64,000 nt of DNA from Salmonella enterica subsp. diarizonae (GTDB taxonomy: Bacteria; Pseudomonadota; Gammaproteobacteria; Enterobacterales; Enterobacteriaceae): NCBI RefSeq assembly GCF_008692785.1, contig NZ_VXJV01000005.1, positions 186,001-250,000 on the forward strand, written 5' to 3'. Under the pieces are notes generated by a model. That model was not told where the DNA came from, ran no database searches, and worked only from the letters and a program-made list of their open reading frames with translations. This document shows, in pieces, positions 1-11,177 of this stretch; the stretch's first letter is position 1; every line of letters begins with the position of its first letter. A program made the translations under genes and the position numbers.

Positions 1-1
1 G

Positions 2-826
2 GTGGCGCGTCTGGATGATATTCAGCCTGCCAAAGTGAAACCGTTAAGCGAGGTTCGCGACGACATTGCCGCGAAAGTGAAACAAGAGAAAGCGCTGGAT
101 GCTTACTATGCGTTACAGCAGAAGGTGAGCGATGCGGCAAGCAATGACAATGAGTCGTTAGCAAGCGCTGAACAGGCCGCTGGCGTAAAAGCGGTTGAAA
201 CCGGTTGGTTTAGCCATGACAACTTGCCGGAAGAGCTGAACTTCAAACCGGTAGCCGATGCTATCTTTAATGGCGGTCTGGTGGGCGAAAACGGTACGCC
301 GGGGCCGAATTCAGACATTATCACCGTGGATGGTGACCGGGCTTTTGTCGTGCGCGTGAGCGAGCATAAACCTGAAGCCGTGAAGCCGTTGGCAGAGGTG
401 AAAGAACAGGTCACTGCCCTGGTGAAGCATAATAAAGCTGAACAACAGGCGAAGCTGGATGCAGAAAAACTGCTGGTCGAGCTGAAAGCGGGCAAAGGCG
501 CGGAAGCGATGAAAGCGGCGGGGCTGAGCTTTGGCGAGCCTAAAACGTTAAGCCGTACCAGTCAGGATCCGGTGAGTCAGGCGGCCTTTGCGTTAAGCCT
601 CCCGACGAAAGATAAGCCAGTCTATGGCGTGGCGAACGATATGCAGGGTAACGTTGTTCTGCTGGCGTTTGACGAGGTGAAAGCGGGCTCCATGCCGGAA
701 GCGCAGAAAAAAGCGATGGTGCAGGGCATCACGCAGAACAATGCGCAAATTGTCTTTGAGGCGCTGATGAGCAATCTGCGTAAAGAGGCGAAAATCAAAA
801 TCGGCGACGCTCTGGAACAGCAGTAA
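2..826 (+). CDS. ppiD: Periplasmic folding chaperone PpiD, C-terminal part (5' end outside window)
   Basis: This is the last 274 or so codons of PpiD, an inner-membrane-anchored periplasmic chaperone of about 620 residues associated with the SecYEG translocon. The N-terminal membrane anchor and most of the parvulin (PPIC) region lie before base 1. What remains is the end of the parvulin-like region and the long helical C-terminal SurA/trigger-factor-like part, rich in Lys, Glu and Ala, ending GDALEQQ. The reading frame is open from the window edge, so the GTG at base 2 is an internal codon and not a start. The gene stands alone and is followed directly by a strong terminator. Confidence 0.95.
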   Translation: MARLDDIQPAKVKPLSEVRDDIAAKVKQEKALDAYYALQQKVSDAASNDNESLASAEQAAGVKAVETGWFSHDNLPEELNFKPVADAIFNGGLVGENGTPGPNSDIITVDGDRAFVVRVSEHKPEAVKPLAEVKEQVTALVKHNKAEQQAKLDAEKLLVELKAGKGAEAMKAAGLSFGEPKTLSRTSQDPVSQAAFALSLPTKDKPVYGVANDMQGNVVLLAFDEVKAGSMPEAQKKAMVQGITQNNAQIVFEALMSNLRKEAKIKIGDALEQQ

Positions 827-870
827 TCGTCGAGGCGCTTCGCAAAAAATTGCAAAACGTTGTATCCCAC

Positions 871-894
871 AAAGGCCGCTTTCGCGGCCTTTTC
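871..894 (+). terminator. Rho-independent terminator of ppiD
   Basis: A GC-rich stem (AAGGCCGC / GCGGCCTT) with a TTTC loop is followed by a short T run. It lies about 45 bp after the ppiD stop codon. Confidence 0.85.
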
Positions 895-903
895 CATTTT
901 TGA

Positions 904-1350
<447 letters not shown>

Positions 1351-1383
1351 TAACTTGCACAGTGGCAAAAATTTGCCAGACTG

Positions 1384-1400
1384 TAGAGGTCATACCAGTT
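1384..1400 (-). promoter_or_regulatory. Probable FadR operator upstream of fadM
   Basis: Read on the minus strand the site is AACTGGTATGACCTCTA, close to the FadR consensus AACTGGTCNGACCTGTT with the TGGT-N3-ACC core kept. It lies about 55 bp before the fadM start. fadM is a known FadR target in E. coli; the assignment here is a motif match by eye. Confidence 0.5.
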
Positions 1401-1453
1401 ATGGCCTCTGTACTTGTCGTTTACTTATAACAACAACGTAAGGTTATTGCGCT

Positions 1454-1852
1454 ATGCAAACACAAATCAAAGTTCGTGGTTATCATCTTGATGTTTATCA
1501 GCATGTTAATAATGCCCGCTATCTGGAGTTTCTGGAAGAAGCCCGCTGGGATGGGCTGGAAAACAGCGACAGCTTTCAGTGGATGACGGCCCGCAATATT
1601 GCGTTCGTGGTGGTAAACATCAATATAAATTACCGTCGCCCGGCGGTATTGAGCGATCTACTGACCGTTACCAGTCAGGTACAACAGCTTAACGGTAAAA
1701 GTGGCGTATTAAGCCAGACGATCACGCTGGAGCCAGAAGGGCAGGTGGTGGCGGATGCGCTCATCACATTTGTCTGCATTGATTTAAAAACGCAAAAAGC
1801 GCTGCCGCTGGAAGGCGAATTGCGTGAAAAGCTGGAACAGATGGTGCAATAA
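1454..1852 (+). CDS. fadM: Long-chain acyl-CoA thioesterase FadM (TesC/YbaW)
   Basis: A single hot-dog fold thioesterase of 132 residues, the exact E. coli length. The N-terminus carries the 4-hydroxybenzoyl-CoA thioesterase-type active-site region VYQHVNNARYLEFLEEARW, in which Asn-Asn and Glu are conserved. It hydrolyses long-chain acyl-CoAs, including 3,5-tetradecadienoyl-CoA, so that poorly degraded beta-oxidation intermediates do not trap coenzyme A. It is monocistronic with a probable FadR operator upstream, which fits induction by fatty acids. Confidence 0.93.
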   Translation: MQTQIKVRGYHLDVYQHVNNARYLEFLEEARWDGLENSDSFQWMTARNIAFVVVNININYRRPAVLSDLLTVTSQVQQLNGKSGVLSQTITLEPEGQVVADALITFVCIDLKTQKALPLEGELREKLEQMVQ

Positions 1853-1861
1853 CGCCTCGCA

Positions 1862-1953
1862 GCCTGATGGCGCTGCGCTTATCAGGCCTACGGGCGATAT
1901 TGACCACGGTGAATGTCGCCAGGCCGGATAAGGTGCGTGCACCGCCATCCGGC
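1862..1953. repeat. REP/BIME element between fadM and queC
   Basis: Two palindromic REP units of opposite orientation: GCCTGATGGCG...TTATCAGGC and GGCCGGATAAGG...CCATCCGGC. They lie in the convergent gap after fadM and queC, where such elements often act as DNA gyrase/IHF sites or protect mRNA 3' ends. Confidence 0.85.
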
Positions 1954-1960
1954 AAAACAA

Positions 1961-2656
1961 TCACCTTAACCCGGTTTTCTGCTTCATTGCCGCCATTACC
2001 GTCGCTTTATTCGCCAGATAATGATTCAGGCCGTTGGCGCGCAGATTACAGGCAGCACAATGACCACAGCCGTCGCCTTTGATGCCGTTATAACAGGTCA
2101 GCGTCTCTTCGCGAACTAAATCCAGTTTGCCCCAATAATCGGCCAGCGCCCAGGTTTCAGCTTTATCAATCCACATTAAGGGCGTTTCGAAACGGATATC
2201 TTTCGCCATGCCCAGATTCACAGCGTGATTCAGCGCCTTGACGAACTCATCGCGACAGTCTGGATAGCCGGAAAAATCGGTTTCGCAAACGCCGGTGATC
2301 ACTGCCTCGGCTTTGACCTGATAAGCGTAAATCGCCGCCAGCGTCAGAAAGAGAATATTGCGTCCCGGTACGAAAGTATTGGGGATGCCGTCAGCGTTCG
2401 GTTCATAATCCGGCACCGGAATGCTATCCCGCGTCAGGCTGCTGACCGCCAGTTCGTTCAGCAAAGTGACATCCAGCACTTTATGCGCGCGCGCGCCAAG
2501 TTTTAACGCCAGAGAGCGTGCGACATCAATCTCTGCGCGGTGGCGCTGACCATAATCAAACGTGACACAATGCACTTCATCATACTGATGTCGCGCTTGC
2601 GCCAGACAAGTGGTGGAGTCCTGACCTCCACTAAATACAACAACGGCGCGTTTCAT
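1961..2656 (-). CDS. queC: 7-cyano-7-deazaguanine (preQ0) synthase QueC
   Basis: QueC converts 7-carboxy-7-deazaguanine, ammonia and ATP into preQ0 in the queuosine pathway. The 231-residue protein begins [20 protein letters not shown], with the PP-loop ATP-pyrophosphatase motif SGGQDS at residues 9-14. A zinc-binding cysteine cluster lies near the C-terminus ([16 protein letters not shown]). The start at 2656 gives the family length; the open frame continues upstream, but the PP-loop strand must be N-terminal. It lies about 65 bp downstream of ybaE on the same strand. Confidence 0.96.
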   Translation of the reverse strand: MKRAVVVFSGGQDSTTCLAQARHQYDEVHCVTFDYGQRHRAEIDVARSLALKLGARAHKVLDVTLLNELAVSSLTRDSIPVPDYEPNADGIPNTFVPGRNILFLTLAAIYAYQVKAEAVITGVCETDFSGYPDCRDEFVKALNHAVNLGMAKDIRFETPLMWIDKAETWALADYWGKLDLVREETLTCYNGIKGDGCGHCAACNLRANGLNHYLANKATVMAAMKQKTGLR

Positions 2657-2720
2657 AGTTATCCTGATAAATGACGAAAACCAATATGGTAACGCGTGCG
2701 GATAATACCGACCAGCTTCT

Positions 2721-4421
2721 TCACGGCGAAGGCGGCGGAAGCCAGGCTTCGCTAAATTCAAACCAGCCGCGAGGGGTGAGCCGAACGCCGTTAACGCCAG
2801 GTGGAGCGCTGATGCGATAGTGATAATTAAACAGCGGCGTAAGTGTGGCGTCATCCATCAGGTTGGCAAAAACTTGTTGCAGGGCAGTGCGGCGATCCTT
2901 TTCATTGGGCTGAATTTGCAGGGCGTCAAGCGTAGCCTGCAGATGGGAAAACGCAGGCGCGTCCAGGACATGCGGCCAGATCTGATCGCAACGTAGCCAC
3001 TGCTCCAGCGTATATTCCGGCGCTTCGCCGATCAGCCTGTCGCCCATCATCAGATCCGCTTGCGCCAGCGCAGGGCAGTCATCCCAGTTTTTGGCGTTAT
3101 GAAAAATCAACGTTAACTCACAGCCGAGCGTCGCAAGGTAATGTCGAAGCTGCTCCGCCATCGTATGAAGCTCTACGGGAAGGTGGTACGCCAGGGTGAG
3201 TTTTTTAGGCAATGGCGTTTCATCAACAACCTGCCATTGCGGGATTGTCCAGCCGGGTAGCAGCCCCTGACTTGGCGTAATCAAATTCTCATCTACCGGC
3301 AATGTTTTCAGCAGAGAAGTATGATGGATAATATGTACCAGACGTCGTGCCTGTTGTACGTTGAGCCGTGAGCCCTTTTTGATAGTTAAATAGCAAAAGC
3401 CCAGACTGATACCACTACTTACCTGACTCAGCGTCGCCAGCTCTTCCGGTTTGCCGATGGCGATCTGCACCGGATGGCGGCAACTGGTGCCCAGATCCTG
3501 GGCAAACAGTTGCGGGGTGATCCAGAATTCAATCGCTTTCAGCAGCGGATGGTTAAGGTGATAATGGTCATGACTTTCCAGACGTACCAGTTCCGGCGTG
3601 AACAACGTCAGGCGAAAAGGGCCGGTGCCGATAAGCGGCAGGTCAGGATGTGCCAGACCGCTACAATAGCTGGCCAGACGATGCGCCAGCCAGTAATCAG
3701 GCCGGTGAAGGAGAAAGGTAAGGCACTGAGGATGCGTTATTTCGATACGGGCGACGCTAATAAACAATTTGCTTAGCGCGGGTAGGGTAAGCAGCCTTTC
3801 CAGGCGTTCGTGTAGCTGCGCGGTGTCCACCGTATCGCCATTATGCCAGTGCAGCGTGGAGCGAATATAAAAATCCCAGCGTAAACCGTCGGCGGAAACC
3901 TCCCAGTGATGCGCCAAATCCCCGCAAGGATATTGGCTGTCGCGGTCGAAGCGCGTTAACCCGGAAAAAATTTGCCCTGCGAGATGTTGTTCCGCGCGTC
4001 CTGGCAGGAAACCCGAATGCAGCGGTTCAAGCGGACGATAGTAGGGAATACGCAATGTCGGCGTATCGTTTTGCCATTGGCCGCCCATAAAAGGCTGGAG
4101 CATCGCCCGTAATTCGCCAGGCGCCAGTTGCGCCAGTTCCAGTACGTTGAGCTGCTGCCCTTTTTCCAGCGCCTGTTCCATCATGGCGGTACGGAGCGAT
4201 TCCGGCGTGACCAGAAACTGTAGCCGTCCACGTTTCCCGCGCCCGGACTGTGCTTCCCATTTTAGCCAACCCGCCTGCTGGGCCTGACGCAGCAGCGTTC
4301 GCAGGTGGCGCTCGCTACAAAAACAGCGTTCAGCCAGTTCGCTAACGGTGACATGTTGTGTTTCTCCGGCGGAAGGCTGCCAGAGGCGTTGATATTGATT
4401 AAGCCGATTCAGTAGCCTCAT
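2721..4421 (-). CDS. ybaE: SgrR-family transcriptional regulator with solute-binding domain YbaE
   Basis: A 566-residue two-domain protein. Residues 1-115 form a winged-helix DNA-binding domain ([20 protein letters not shown] is the recognition helix region, followed by [12 protein letters not shown]). The rest resembles the SBP_bac_5 oligopeptide-type periplasmic binding fold ([30 protein letters not shown]). This is the architecture of SgrR, the glucose-phosphate stress activator, but the N-terminus differs, so this is the paralogue YbaE whose ligand is unknown. The ATG at 4421 gives the E. coli length. A GTG at 4436 would add five residues, and neither start has a strong ribosome binding site. 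Confidence 0.9.
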   Translation of the reverse strand: MRLLNRLNQYQRLWQPSAGETQHVTVSELAERCFCSERHLRTLLRQAQQAGWLKWEAQSGRGKRGRLQFLVTPESLRTAMMEQALEKGQQLNVLELAQLAPGELRAMLQPFMGGQWQNDTPTLRIPYYRPLEPLHSGFLPGRAEQHLAGQIFSGLTRFDRDSQYPCGDLAHHWEVSADGLRWDFYIRSTLHWHNGDTVDTAQLHERLERLLTLPALSKLFISVARIEITHPQCLTFLLHRPDYWLAHRLASYCSGLAHPDLPLIGTGPFRLTLFTPELVRLESHDHYHLNHPLLKAIEFWITPQLFAQDLGTSCRHPVQIAIGKPEELATLSQVSSGISLGFCYLTIKKGSRLNVQQARRLVHIIHHTSLLKTLPVDENLITPSQGLLPGWTIPQWQVVDETPLPKKLTLAYHLPVELHTMAEQLRHYLATLGCELTLIFHNAKNWDDCPALAQADLMMGDRLIGEAPEYTLEQWLRCDQIWPHVLDAPAFSHLQATLDALQIQPNEKDRRTALQQVFANLMDDATLTPLFNYHYRISAPPGVNGVRLTPRGWFEFSEAWLPPPSP

Positions 4422-4497
4422 AGAAACCCGGAACACTTCATTTTATCTGTTCACTATTACTTCCGTATATCTCAGGTAATACTGAATGACAAGTTAA

Positions 4498-5340
<843 letters not shown>

Positions 5341-5357
5341 GAGATCTCTTCCAGCAA

Positions 5358-5385
5358 GCCAGACGTTCAGTCTGGCTTTTTTTTT
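5358..5385 (+). terminator. Rho-independent terminator of cof
   Basis: A 7-bp stem GCCAGAC / GTCTGGC with a GTTCA loop is followed by nine T residues. It ends five bases before the convergent cdsH stop codon. Confidence 0.9.
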
Positions 5386-5390
5386 GGTTT

Positions 5391-6446
5391 TTAGTCGACG
5401 GTAAGTAATTTTGCGATGGCTGCTGACCACGGCGTCAAGTCGCCGATATGTTCGCTAACCCATGCCGGATGGTAATAGGTATCCAGATAACGATCGCCGC
5501 TATCGCACAATAACGTCACGATAGCGCCGGTTTCTCCGGCCTCGCGCATCCGGGCCGCAAGCTGCAGCGCTCCCCACATATTCGTGCCGGTAGAGGCGCC
5601 GACTTTACGGCCTAGCTGCGTTTCCAGCCAGTGTGCGGTGGCAATGCTGGCGGCGTCCGGCACACGCAGCATCTCATCAACGACATCCGGAATAAAAGAA
5701 GGCTCTACCCGCGGGCGACCAATCCCTTCAATTTTGCTGCCCACCGGGCTGCGTAATGAAACGTCGCGATCTTGCCAGTAAGGTAAAAAGACGGAATTTT
5801 CCGGATCCACCACCATTAGCTGAGTATCATAGCCCTGACAGCGAATATAGCGCCCAATCGTCGCAGAGGTTCCGCCCGTTCCGGCGCTCATAACGATAAA
5901 TCGCGGTACCGGATGGGGTTCGTTGCGCATCTGTCTGAAAATACTGTCGGCAATATTATTGTTGCCCCGCCAGTCGGTAGCCCGTTCTGCGTAGGTAAAC
6001 TGGTCCATATAGTGACCGTTCAGTTCATGCGCCAGCCGCTCGGAGGCGGCATAAATTTCGCAGGCGCTCTCCACAAAATGACAGTGGCCGCCGTAAAATT
6101 GAATCTGTTCGATTTTACGTTTTGCGGTACAGGCGGGCATGACGGCGATGAACGGCAGTCCCAGTAAACGCGCGAACCAGGCTTCGGAAATCGCCGTTGA
6201 GCCTGATGACGCTTCAATAATTGGAGTGCCTTCTTTAATCCAGCCATTGCACAGCCCATAAAGGAACAGCGAGCGCGCCAGGCGGTGCTTGAGGCTACCG
6301 GTGGGATGCGTGCTTTCATCTTTCAGGTAAAACTGAATACCTGGAAATGCCGGCAGGGGCAGACGAATAAGATGCGTATCGGCCGAGCGCTGGTGGTCAG
6401 CGTTAATTTCATTAATGGCATTTTTAACCCAATTGCTACCCATCAT
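5391..6446 (-). CDS. cdsH: PLP-dependent L-cysteine desulfhydrase CdsH (cysteine synthase-like)
   Basis: A fold-type II PLP enzyme of 351 residues (350 if the adjacent ATG at 6443 is used). [11 protein letters not shown] contains the PLP-binding lysine, [11 protein letters not shown] is the substrate loop, and [14 protein letters not shown] binds the cofactor phosphate. It looks like CysK/CysM, but its position between cof and ybaO matches the Salmonella enzyme described as cysteine desulfhydrase, which breaks L-cysteine into pyruvate, ammonia and sulfide. It is transcribed divergently from the Lrp-type regulator next to it, whose E. coli relative controls cysteine detoxification. E. coli lacks a gene at this spot, so this is a lineage-specific insertion or loss. 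Confidence 0.85.
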   Translation of the reverse strand: MMGSNWVKNAINEINADHQRSADTHLIRLPLPAFPGIQFYLKDESTHPTGSLKHRLARSLFLYGLCNGWIKEGTPIIEASSGSTAISEAWFARLLGLPFIAVMPACTAKRKIEQIQFYGGHCHFVESACEIYAASERLAHELNGHYMDQFTYAERATDWRGNNNIADSIFRQMRNEPHPVPRFIVMSAGTGGTSATIGRYIRCQGYDTQLMVVDPENSVFLPYWQDRDVSLRSPVGSKIEGIGRPRVEPSFIPDVVDEMLRVPDAASIATAHWLETQLGRKVGASTGTNMWGALQLAARMREAGETGAIVTLLCDSGDRYLDTYYHPAWVSEHIGDLTPWSAAIAKLLTVD

Positions 6447-6558
6447 TAATATCCGTTTATCATTTTGTGCCCAGATTAGCGAAAAGCACGGAAAAAATTG
6501 TTGCTATTTGACCTTTAAATTACAATGTAAGGAGAAAAATATTCTCTACGGGATGGGT

Positions 6559-7017
6559 ATGTTAGATAAAATTGACCGTAAACTGCTTTCCTTATTGCAG
6601 CAGGACTGTACCCTCTCTTTGCAGGCGCTGGCGGATGCCGTTAATCTGACGACAACGCCTTGCTGGAAGCGGCTTAAACGCCTGGAAGACGACGGTATTC
6701 TTCTTGGCAGGGTCGCGCTGCTGGACCCGGAAAAACTGGGTCTGGGATTAACCGCTTTTGTATTGATAAAAACGCAGCACCACAGCAGTGAATGGTACTG
6801 TCGGTTCGTGACTGTCGTCACTGAGATGCCGGAAGTGCTTGGTTTCTGGCGGATGGCGGGGGAATACGATTATCTGATGCGGGTTCAGGTTGCCGACATG
6901 AAGCGGTATGACGATTTCTATAAACGTCTGGTCAATAGCGTTCCAGGACTGTCAGACGTCACCTCCAGTTTTTCGATGGAACAGATTAAGTACACCACTT
7001 CTCTGCCCATTGAATAA
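6559..7017 (+). CDS. ybaO: Lrp/AsnC-family cysteine-responsive regulator YbaO (DecR/CyuR)
   Basis: A 152-residue Lrp/AsnC regulator. The N-terminal helix-turn-helix ([20 protein letters not shown]) is followed by a RAM ligand-binding domain (about residues 65-150). The E. coli homologue activates cysteine-degradation genes when cysteine is in excess. The divergent cdsH gene, separated by about 110 bp, makes it the likely local target. The ATG at 6559 reproduces the family length; an ATG at 6553 would add two residues. Confidence 0.92.
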   Translation: MLDKIDRKLLSLLQQDCTLSLQALADAVNLTTTPCWKRLKRLEDDGILLGRVALLDPEKLGLGLTAFVLIKTQHHSSEWYCRFVTVVTEMPEVLGFWRMAGEYDYLMRVQVADMKRYDDFYKRLVNSVPGLSDVTSSFSMEQIKYTTSLPIE

Positions 7018-7057
7018 TTCTCCCGGTATTGCCGGAAATCATATCAGGAAATAACGC

Positions 7058-8830
7058 GTGCGATTATTTGCTCAATTAAGCTGGTACTTTCGCCGGGAAT
7101 GGCGTCGCTATCTTGGCGCGGTGGCCCTGCTTATGCTTATTTCGATTCTTCAGCTGATCCCACCCAAAGTGGTGGGGATCGTCGTGGATGGCGTAACCGC
7201 ACAGCATTTTACTTCTGGCCGGATAGCGATGTGGATTGGCACCATTGCCCTGATCGCCGTGGTGGTCTATTTGTTGCGCTATGTCTGGCGCGTGCTGCTA
7301 TTTGGTGCCTCTTATCAATTAGCCGTTGAACTGCGTGAAGATTATTATCGCCAGCTTAGTTGCCAGCATCCTGAATTTTATCAGCGCCATCGGACGGGCG
7401 ATCTTATCGCGCGCGCGACGAATGATGTGGATCGCGTGGTATTTGCGGCAGGCGAGGGCGTTCTGACGCTGGTTGACTCGTTGGTAATGGGCTGCGCGGT
7501 ACTGATTGTCATGTCGACGCAAATTAGCTGGCAGCTAACGCTATTAGCGTTGTTGCCGATGCCGATTATGGCGCTGATGATCAAACGTTACGGCGATCGG
7601 CTGCATGATTACTTCAAACTGGCGCAGGCCGCCTTCTCCAGCCTGAACGACCGCACGCAGGAGAGTCTGACCAGCATTCGCATGATAAAAGCGTTTGGCC
7701 TGGAGGACCGCCAGTCCTCGCTGTTTGCGGCGGATGCCGAAGATACTGGCAAGAAAAATATGCGAGTGGCGCGTATTGATGCGCGTTTTGATCCAACTAT
7801 TTACATCGCCATTGGCATGGCGAACCTGCTCGCGATTAGCGGCGGAAGCTGGATGGTGGTTAACGGCAGCCTGACGCTGGGCGAACTCACCAGCTTTATG
7901 ATGTATCTGGGGTTGATGATTTGGCCCATGCTGGCGCTGGCTTGGATGTTTAATATCGTGGAGCGAGGTAGCGCCGCTTACAGCCGCATCCGCGCCATGC
8001 TGGCGGAAGCGCCGGTAGTTAAGGATGGCGAAGAGCCGGTCCCGGCGGGGCGGGGCGAATTGACGGCGGCCATTCGTGAGTTTCGCTATCCGCAAACGAC
8101 GCATCCGGCGCTGGAGAATGTGAACTTTCGTCTTAAACCGGGTCAGATGCTGGGGATATGCGGTCCGACCGGCGCGGGGAAAAGCACAATATTGTCGCTT
8201 ATCCAGCGCCATTTTGATGTGACGCAGGGAGAAATCCGTTTCCATGACATGCCGTTGACGCATCTGCAGCTTGATAGCTGGCGTAGCCGACTGGCGGTGG
8301 TCAGTCAGACGCCGTTTTTGTTCTCGGACTCTATTGCCAATAATATTGCGCTCGGACGCCCGGAGGCGACCCAGGAAGAGATTGAACAGGTGGCACGTTT
8401 AGCCAGCGTACATGAGGATATTCTCCGTCTTCCTCAGGGCTACGACACGCAGGTAGGCGAACGCGGCGTAATGCTATCGGGAGGGCAAAAACAGCGTATC
8501 TCGATTGCCAGAGCGCTACTGTTGAATGCGGAAATTCTGCTTCTCGATGATGCGCTCTCGGCAGTAGATGGTCGCACGGAGCATCAGATTTTGCATAATT
8601 TGCGCCAGTGGGGCGAAGGGCGCACGGTCATCATAAGCGCGCATCGTTTATCTGCGTTGACCGATGCCAATGAAATTATGGTGATGCAACATGGTCATGT
8701 TGTTCAGCGCGGCGATCACGATCAACTGGCGCAGCAGCTTGGCTGGTATCGCGATATGTATCGCTATCAGCAACTGGAGGCCGCGCTGGATGACGCGCCG
8801 GAAAGCGGCGAGGAGGCGGCGAATGCGTAG
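7058..8830 (+). CDS. mdlA: ABC exporter half-transporter MdlA (SmdA-type)
   Basis: A fused six-helix membrane domain (residues about 1-320) and ATPase domain, 590 residues, starting with GTG after a GGAAAT ribosome binding site. Walker A is GPTGAGKST and the signature LSGGQ is canonical. The Walker B region reads ILLLDDALS, with Asp where the catalytic Glu normally stands. It overlaps mdlB by 8 bp, so the two are translationally coupled and form a heterodimer. The export substrate is not established. Confidence 0.94.
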   Translation: MRLFAQLSWYFRREWRRYLGAVALLMLISILQLIPPKVVGIVVDGVTAQHFTSGRIAMWIGTIALIAVVVYLLRYVWRVLLFGASYQLAVELREDYYRQLSCQHPEFYQRHRTGDLIARATNDVDRVVFAAGEGVLTLVDSLVMGCAVLIVMSTQISWQLTLLALLPMPIMALMIKRYGDRLHDYFKLAQAAFSSLNDRTQESLTSIRMIKAFGLEDRQSSLFAADAEDTGKKNMRVARIDARFDPTIYIAIGMANLLAISGGSWMVVNGSLTLGELTSFMMYLGLMIWPMLALAWMFNIVERGSAAYSRIRAMLAEAPVVKDGEEPVPAGRGELTAAIREFRYPQTTHPALENVNFRLKPGQMLGICGPTGAGKSTILSLIQRHFDVTQGEIRFHDMPLTHLQLDSWRSRLAVVSQTPFLFSDSIANNIALGRPEATQEEIEQVARLASVHEDILRLPQGYDTQVGERGVMLSGGQKQRISIARALLLNAEILLLDDALSAVDGRTEHQILHNLRQWGEGRTVIISAHRLSALTDANEIMVMQHGHVVQRGDHDQLAQQLGWYRDMYRYQQLEAALDDAPESGEEAANA

Positions 8831-10604
8831 TTTTGGACAGCTATGGCCGACGCTGAAACGGTTGCTGGCGTATGGCTCGCCCTGGCGAAAACCGCTCTCT
8901 GTCGCGGTGATTATGCTGTGGATTGCGGCGGCGGCGGAGGTTAGCGGTCCGCTGCTGATCAGCTATTTCATTGACAACATGGTGGCCCAACACCATTTAC
9001 CTCTGGGTAAAGTCGCGGGGCTGGCGGCCGCCTATGTGGGACTACAGTTTCTGGCGGCGGGCCTGCATTACGCCCAGTCTTTATTATTTAACCGGGCGGC
9101 CGTTGGCGTGGTTCAGACCTTGCGCACTGACGTAATGGATGCCGCCTTGCGCCAGCCGTTAAGCGCCTTCGACACCCAGCCTGTCGGACAATTAATTTCA
9201 CGCGTGACTAACGACACGGAAGTTATCCGCGATCTGTATGTCACGGTCGTCGCGACGGTATTACGTAGCGCGGCGCTGATCGGCGCCATGCTGGTCGCCA
9301 TGTTCAGCCTTGACTGGCGGATGGCGCTGGTGGCGATTTTGATTTTTCCGGCGGTATTGACCGTGATGATCATCTATCAGCGCTACAGCACGCCGATGGT
9401 ACGCCGCGTGCGGGCATACCTGGCGGATATTAACGATGGATTTAACGAAATCATCAACGGGATGAGCGTTATTCAGCAGTTTCGCCAGCAGGCGCGCTTT
9501 GGCGAACGAATGGGCGAGGCCAGCCGTTCGCACTACATGGCGCGGATGCAGACGCTGCGCTTAGACGGATTTTTATTGCGTCCGCTGCTTAGCCTCTTTT
9601 CCGCGCTCATTTTGTGCGGTCTGTTGATGCTCTTCAGTTTTACGTCTGCCGGCACGATTGAGGTCGGGGTACTGTATGCGTTCATTAGCTATTTGTCGCG
9701 TCTGAACGAGCCGCTCATTGAACTGACCACCCAGCAATCCATGCTACAGCAGGCGGTTGTGGCGGGAGAGCGTGTTTTTGAACTGATGGATCGCCCACGA
9801 CAGCGCTATGGCAGCGACGACAGGCCGTTGCAAAGCGGCGCGATTGATATTGATCATCTGTCGTTTGCTTACCGCGATGATAGCCTTGTTTTACAGGACA
9901 TTACGCTATCAGTACCGCCCCGTAGTTTTGTGGCGCTGGTGGGACACACAGGCAGCGGGAAGAGCACGCTCGCCAGCTTGTTGATGGGGTACTACCCGCT
10001 GACGCAAGGCGAAATTCGGCTGGATGGGCGAGAAATCTCTTCTTTTAATCATCGCGTTTTACGCCAGGGCGTGGCGATGGTTCAACAGGACCCGGTAGTG
10101 ATGGCGGATACCTTTCTGGCCAATGTGACGCTGGGGCGCGATGTTTCAGAGGCGCAGGTCTGGCAGGCGCTGGAAACGGTACAGTTGGCAGACCTGGCGC
10201 GCGGCCTGAGCCACGGGCTGCATACGCGTCTTGGTGAGCAGGGGAATACGCTGTCCGTCGGGCAAAAACAACTCTTGGCGCTGGCGCGCGTGCTGGTTGA
10301 CGCCCCGCAAATATTAATTCTTGATGAAGCGACGGCCAGCATCGATTCCGGCACTGAGCAGGCGATACAGCAGGCGCTGGCGGCGATTCGCGAGCGCACC
10401 ACGCTGGTGGTTATCGCCCATCGGCTATCGACTATCGTGGAGGCGGATACCATTCTGGTACTCCACCGCGGCCAGGCGGTGGAGCGCGGGACGCATCAAC
10501 AATTGCTGACGGCGCAAGGACGCTACTGGCAAATGTATCAATTACAGTTGGTTGGTGAGGAGTTAGCCGCCAGCGTACATGAGGAGTCCGGCCCCGCGAC
10601 GTAA
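8823..10604 (+). CDS. mdlB: ABC exporter half-transporter MdlB (SmdB-type)
   Basis: A 593-residue partner of MdlA with the same layout: membrane domain (about 1-330) and ATPase domain with Walker [10 protein letters not shown] and canonical Walker [11 protein letters not shown]. Its signature motif is LSVGQ instead of LSGGQ. With the Asp in MdlA's Walker B, this places one degenerate and one functional ATP site in the heterodimer. The ATG at 8823 lies inside the last codons of mdlA and gives the family length; the open frame further upstream has no matching homology. Confidence 0.94.
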   Translation: MRSFGQLWPTLKRLLAYGSPWRKPLSVAVIMLWIAAAAEVSGPLLISYFIDNMVAQHHLPLGKVAGLAAAYVGLQFLAAGLHYAQSLLFNRAAVGVVQTLRTDVMDAALRQPLSAFDTQPVGQLISRVTNDTEVIRDLYVTVVATVLRSAALIGAMLVAMFSLDWRMALVAILIFPAVLTVMIIYQRYSTPMVRRVRAYLADINDGFNEIINGMSVIQQFRQQARFGERMGEASRSHYMARMQTLRLDGFLLRPLLSLFSALILCGLLMLFSFTSAGTIEVGVLYAFISYLSRLNEPLIELTTQQSMLQQAVVAGERVFELMDRPRQRYGSDDRPLQSGAIDIDHLSFAYRDDSLVLQDITLSVPPRSFVALVGHTGSGKSTLASLLMGYYPLTQGEIRLDGREISSFNHRVLRQGVAMVQQDPVVMADTFLANVTLGRDVSEAQVWQALETVQLADLARGLSHGLHTRLGEQGNTLSVGQKQLLALARVLVDAPQILILDEATASIDSGTEQAIQQALAAIRERTTLVVIAHRLSTIVEADTILVLHRGQAVERGTHQQLLTAQGRYWQMYQLQLVGEELAASVHEESGPAT

Positions 10605-10628
10605 GGTTTTGCCCCGTGGCGCAAAACC
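10605..10628 (+). terminator. Inverted repeat after mdlB, possible terminator
   Basis: The arms GGTTTTGC and GCAAAACC (8 bp, perfect) flank an 8-base loop directly after the mdlB stop codon. No T run follows, so this may be a factor-dependent or processed 3' end rather than an intrinsic terminator. A weak NtrC site is an alternative reading. Confidence 0.4.
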
Positions 10629-10638
10629 TCGCCCATCA

Positions 10639-10655
10639 TGCACCGTCATGGTGCG
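10639..10655 (+). promoter_or_regulatory. Probable NtrC enhancer site upstream of glnK
   Basis: TGCACCGTCATGGTGCG matches the NtrC dyad TGCACC-N5-GGTGCA with one mismatch at the last position. It lies about 90 bp upstream of the sigma-54 promoter, a normal enhancer distance. It also resembles a terminator stem followed by TTTTT and may serve both roles. Confidence 0.65.
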
Positions 10656-10737
10656 TTTTTCTTTTCCTGCTTCGATTTTGGGGCGCGTCAATATAAAGAC
10701 GCCCCGCTAACCGCGCCTTTCACCACTCACTCATTTC

Positions 10738-10753
10738 TGGCACACCCTTTGCA
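10738..10753 (+). promoter_or_regulatory. Sigma-54 promoter of glnK-amtB
   Basis: TGGCACACCCTTTGCA is a perfect match to the sigma-54 consensus TGGCAC-N5-TTGCA (-24/-12 elements). It lies 55 bp upstream of the glnK start, with a probable NtrC site further upstream, so the operon should be induced in nitrogen limitation. Confidence 0.93.
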
Positions 10754-10807
10754 ACGCTCATTTTGAATAGTCTATATGCCTTACCTAATTCTGACTGGAG
10801 GGGGTCT

Positions 10808-11146
10808 ATGAAGCTGGTTACCGTGGTTATCAAACCGTTTAAGCTGGAGGACGTGCGGGAAGCGCTTTCTTCTATTGGCATTCAGGGATTGACCGTCACC
10901 GAAGTGAAAGGGTTTGGTCGTCAAAAAGGACACGCCGAACTGTATCGCGGCGCGGAGTACAGCGTGAATTTCCTGCCGAAAGTCAAAATTGATGTGGCTA
11001 TCGCCGACGACCAACTGGAAGAGGTGATCGATATCATCACTAAAGCGGCTTATACCGGAAAAATTGGCGATGGCAAAATTTTCGTCGCGGAGCTCACGCG
11101 TGTTATTCGGATTCGTACCGGCGAAGCTGACGAAGCGGCGCTTTAA
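10808..11146 (+). CDS. glnK: Nitrogen regulatory PII protein GlnK
   Basis: A 112-residue PII trimer subunit. The T-loop uridylylation site Tyr51 lies in LYRGAEYSVNF, and the C-terminal VIRIRTGE region is conserved. GlnK binds ATP/ADP and 2-oxoglutarate, and in its unmodified state plugs the AmtB ammonium channel. It is the first gene of the glnK-amtB operon, 31 bp before amtB, under the sigma-54 promoter. The ATG at 10808 follows GGAGGGG and matches the family start. Confidence 0.98.
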   Translation: MKLVTVVIKPFKLEDVREALSSIGIQGLTVTEVKGFGRQKGHAELYRGAEYSVNFLPKVKIDVAIADDQLEEVIDIITKAAYTGKIGDGKIFVAELTRVIRIRTGEADEAAL

Positions 11147-11177
11147 GACCCGCCACACAGCAACAGGAAATGAAAAA

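Noticed and set aside
1862..1953. Regularly spaced palindromes resembling a CRISPR array
   Set aside because: The units are opposed REP palindromes without constant repeats and unique spacers.
7544..8263. 239-codon open frame antisense to mdlA
   Set aside because: Arg/His/Gln-rich shadow without start signal; mdlA is complete on the other strand.
10321..10509. Small open frames inside mdlB in other frames
   Set aside because: Internal shadow frames with no initiation signals.
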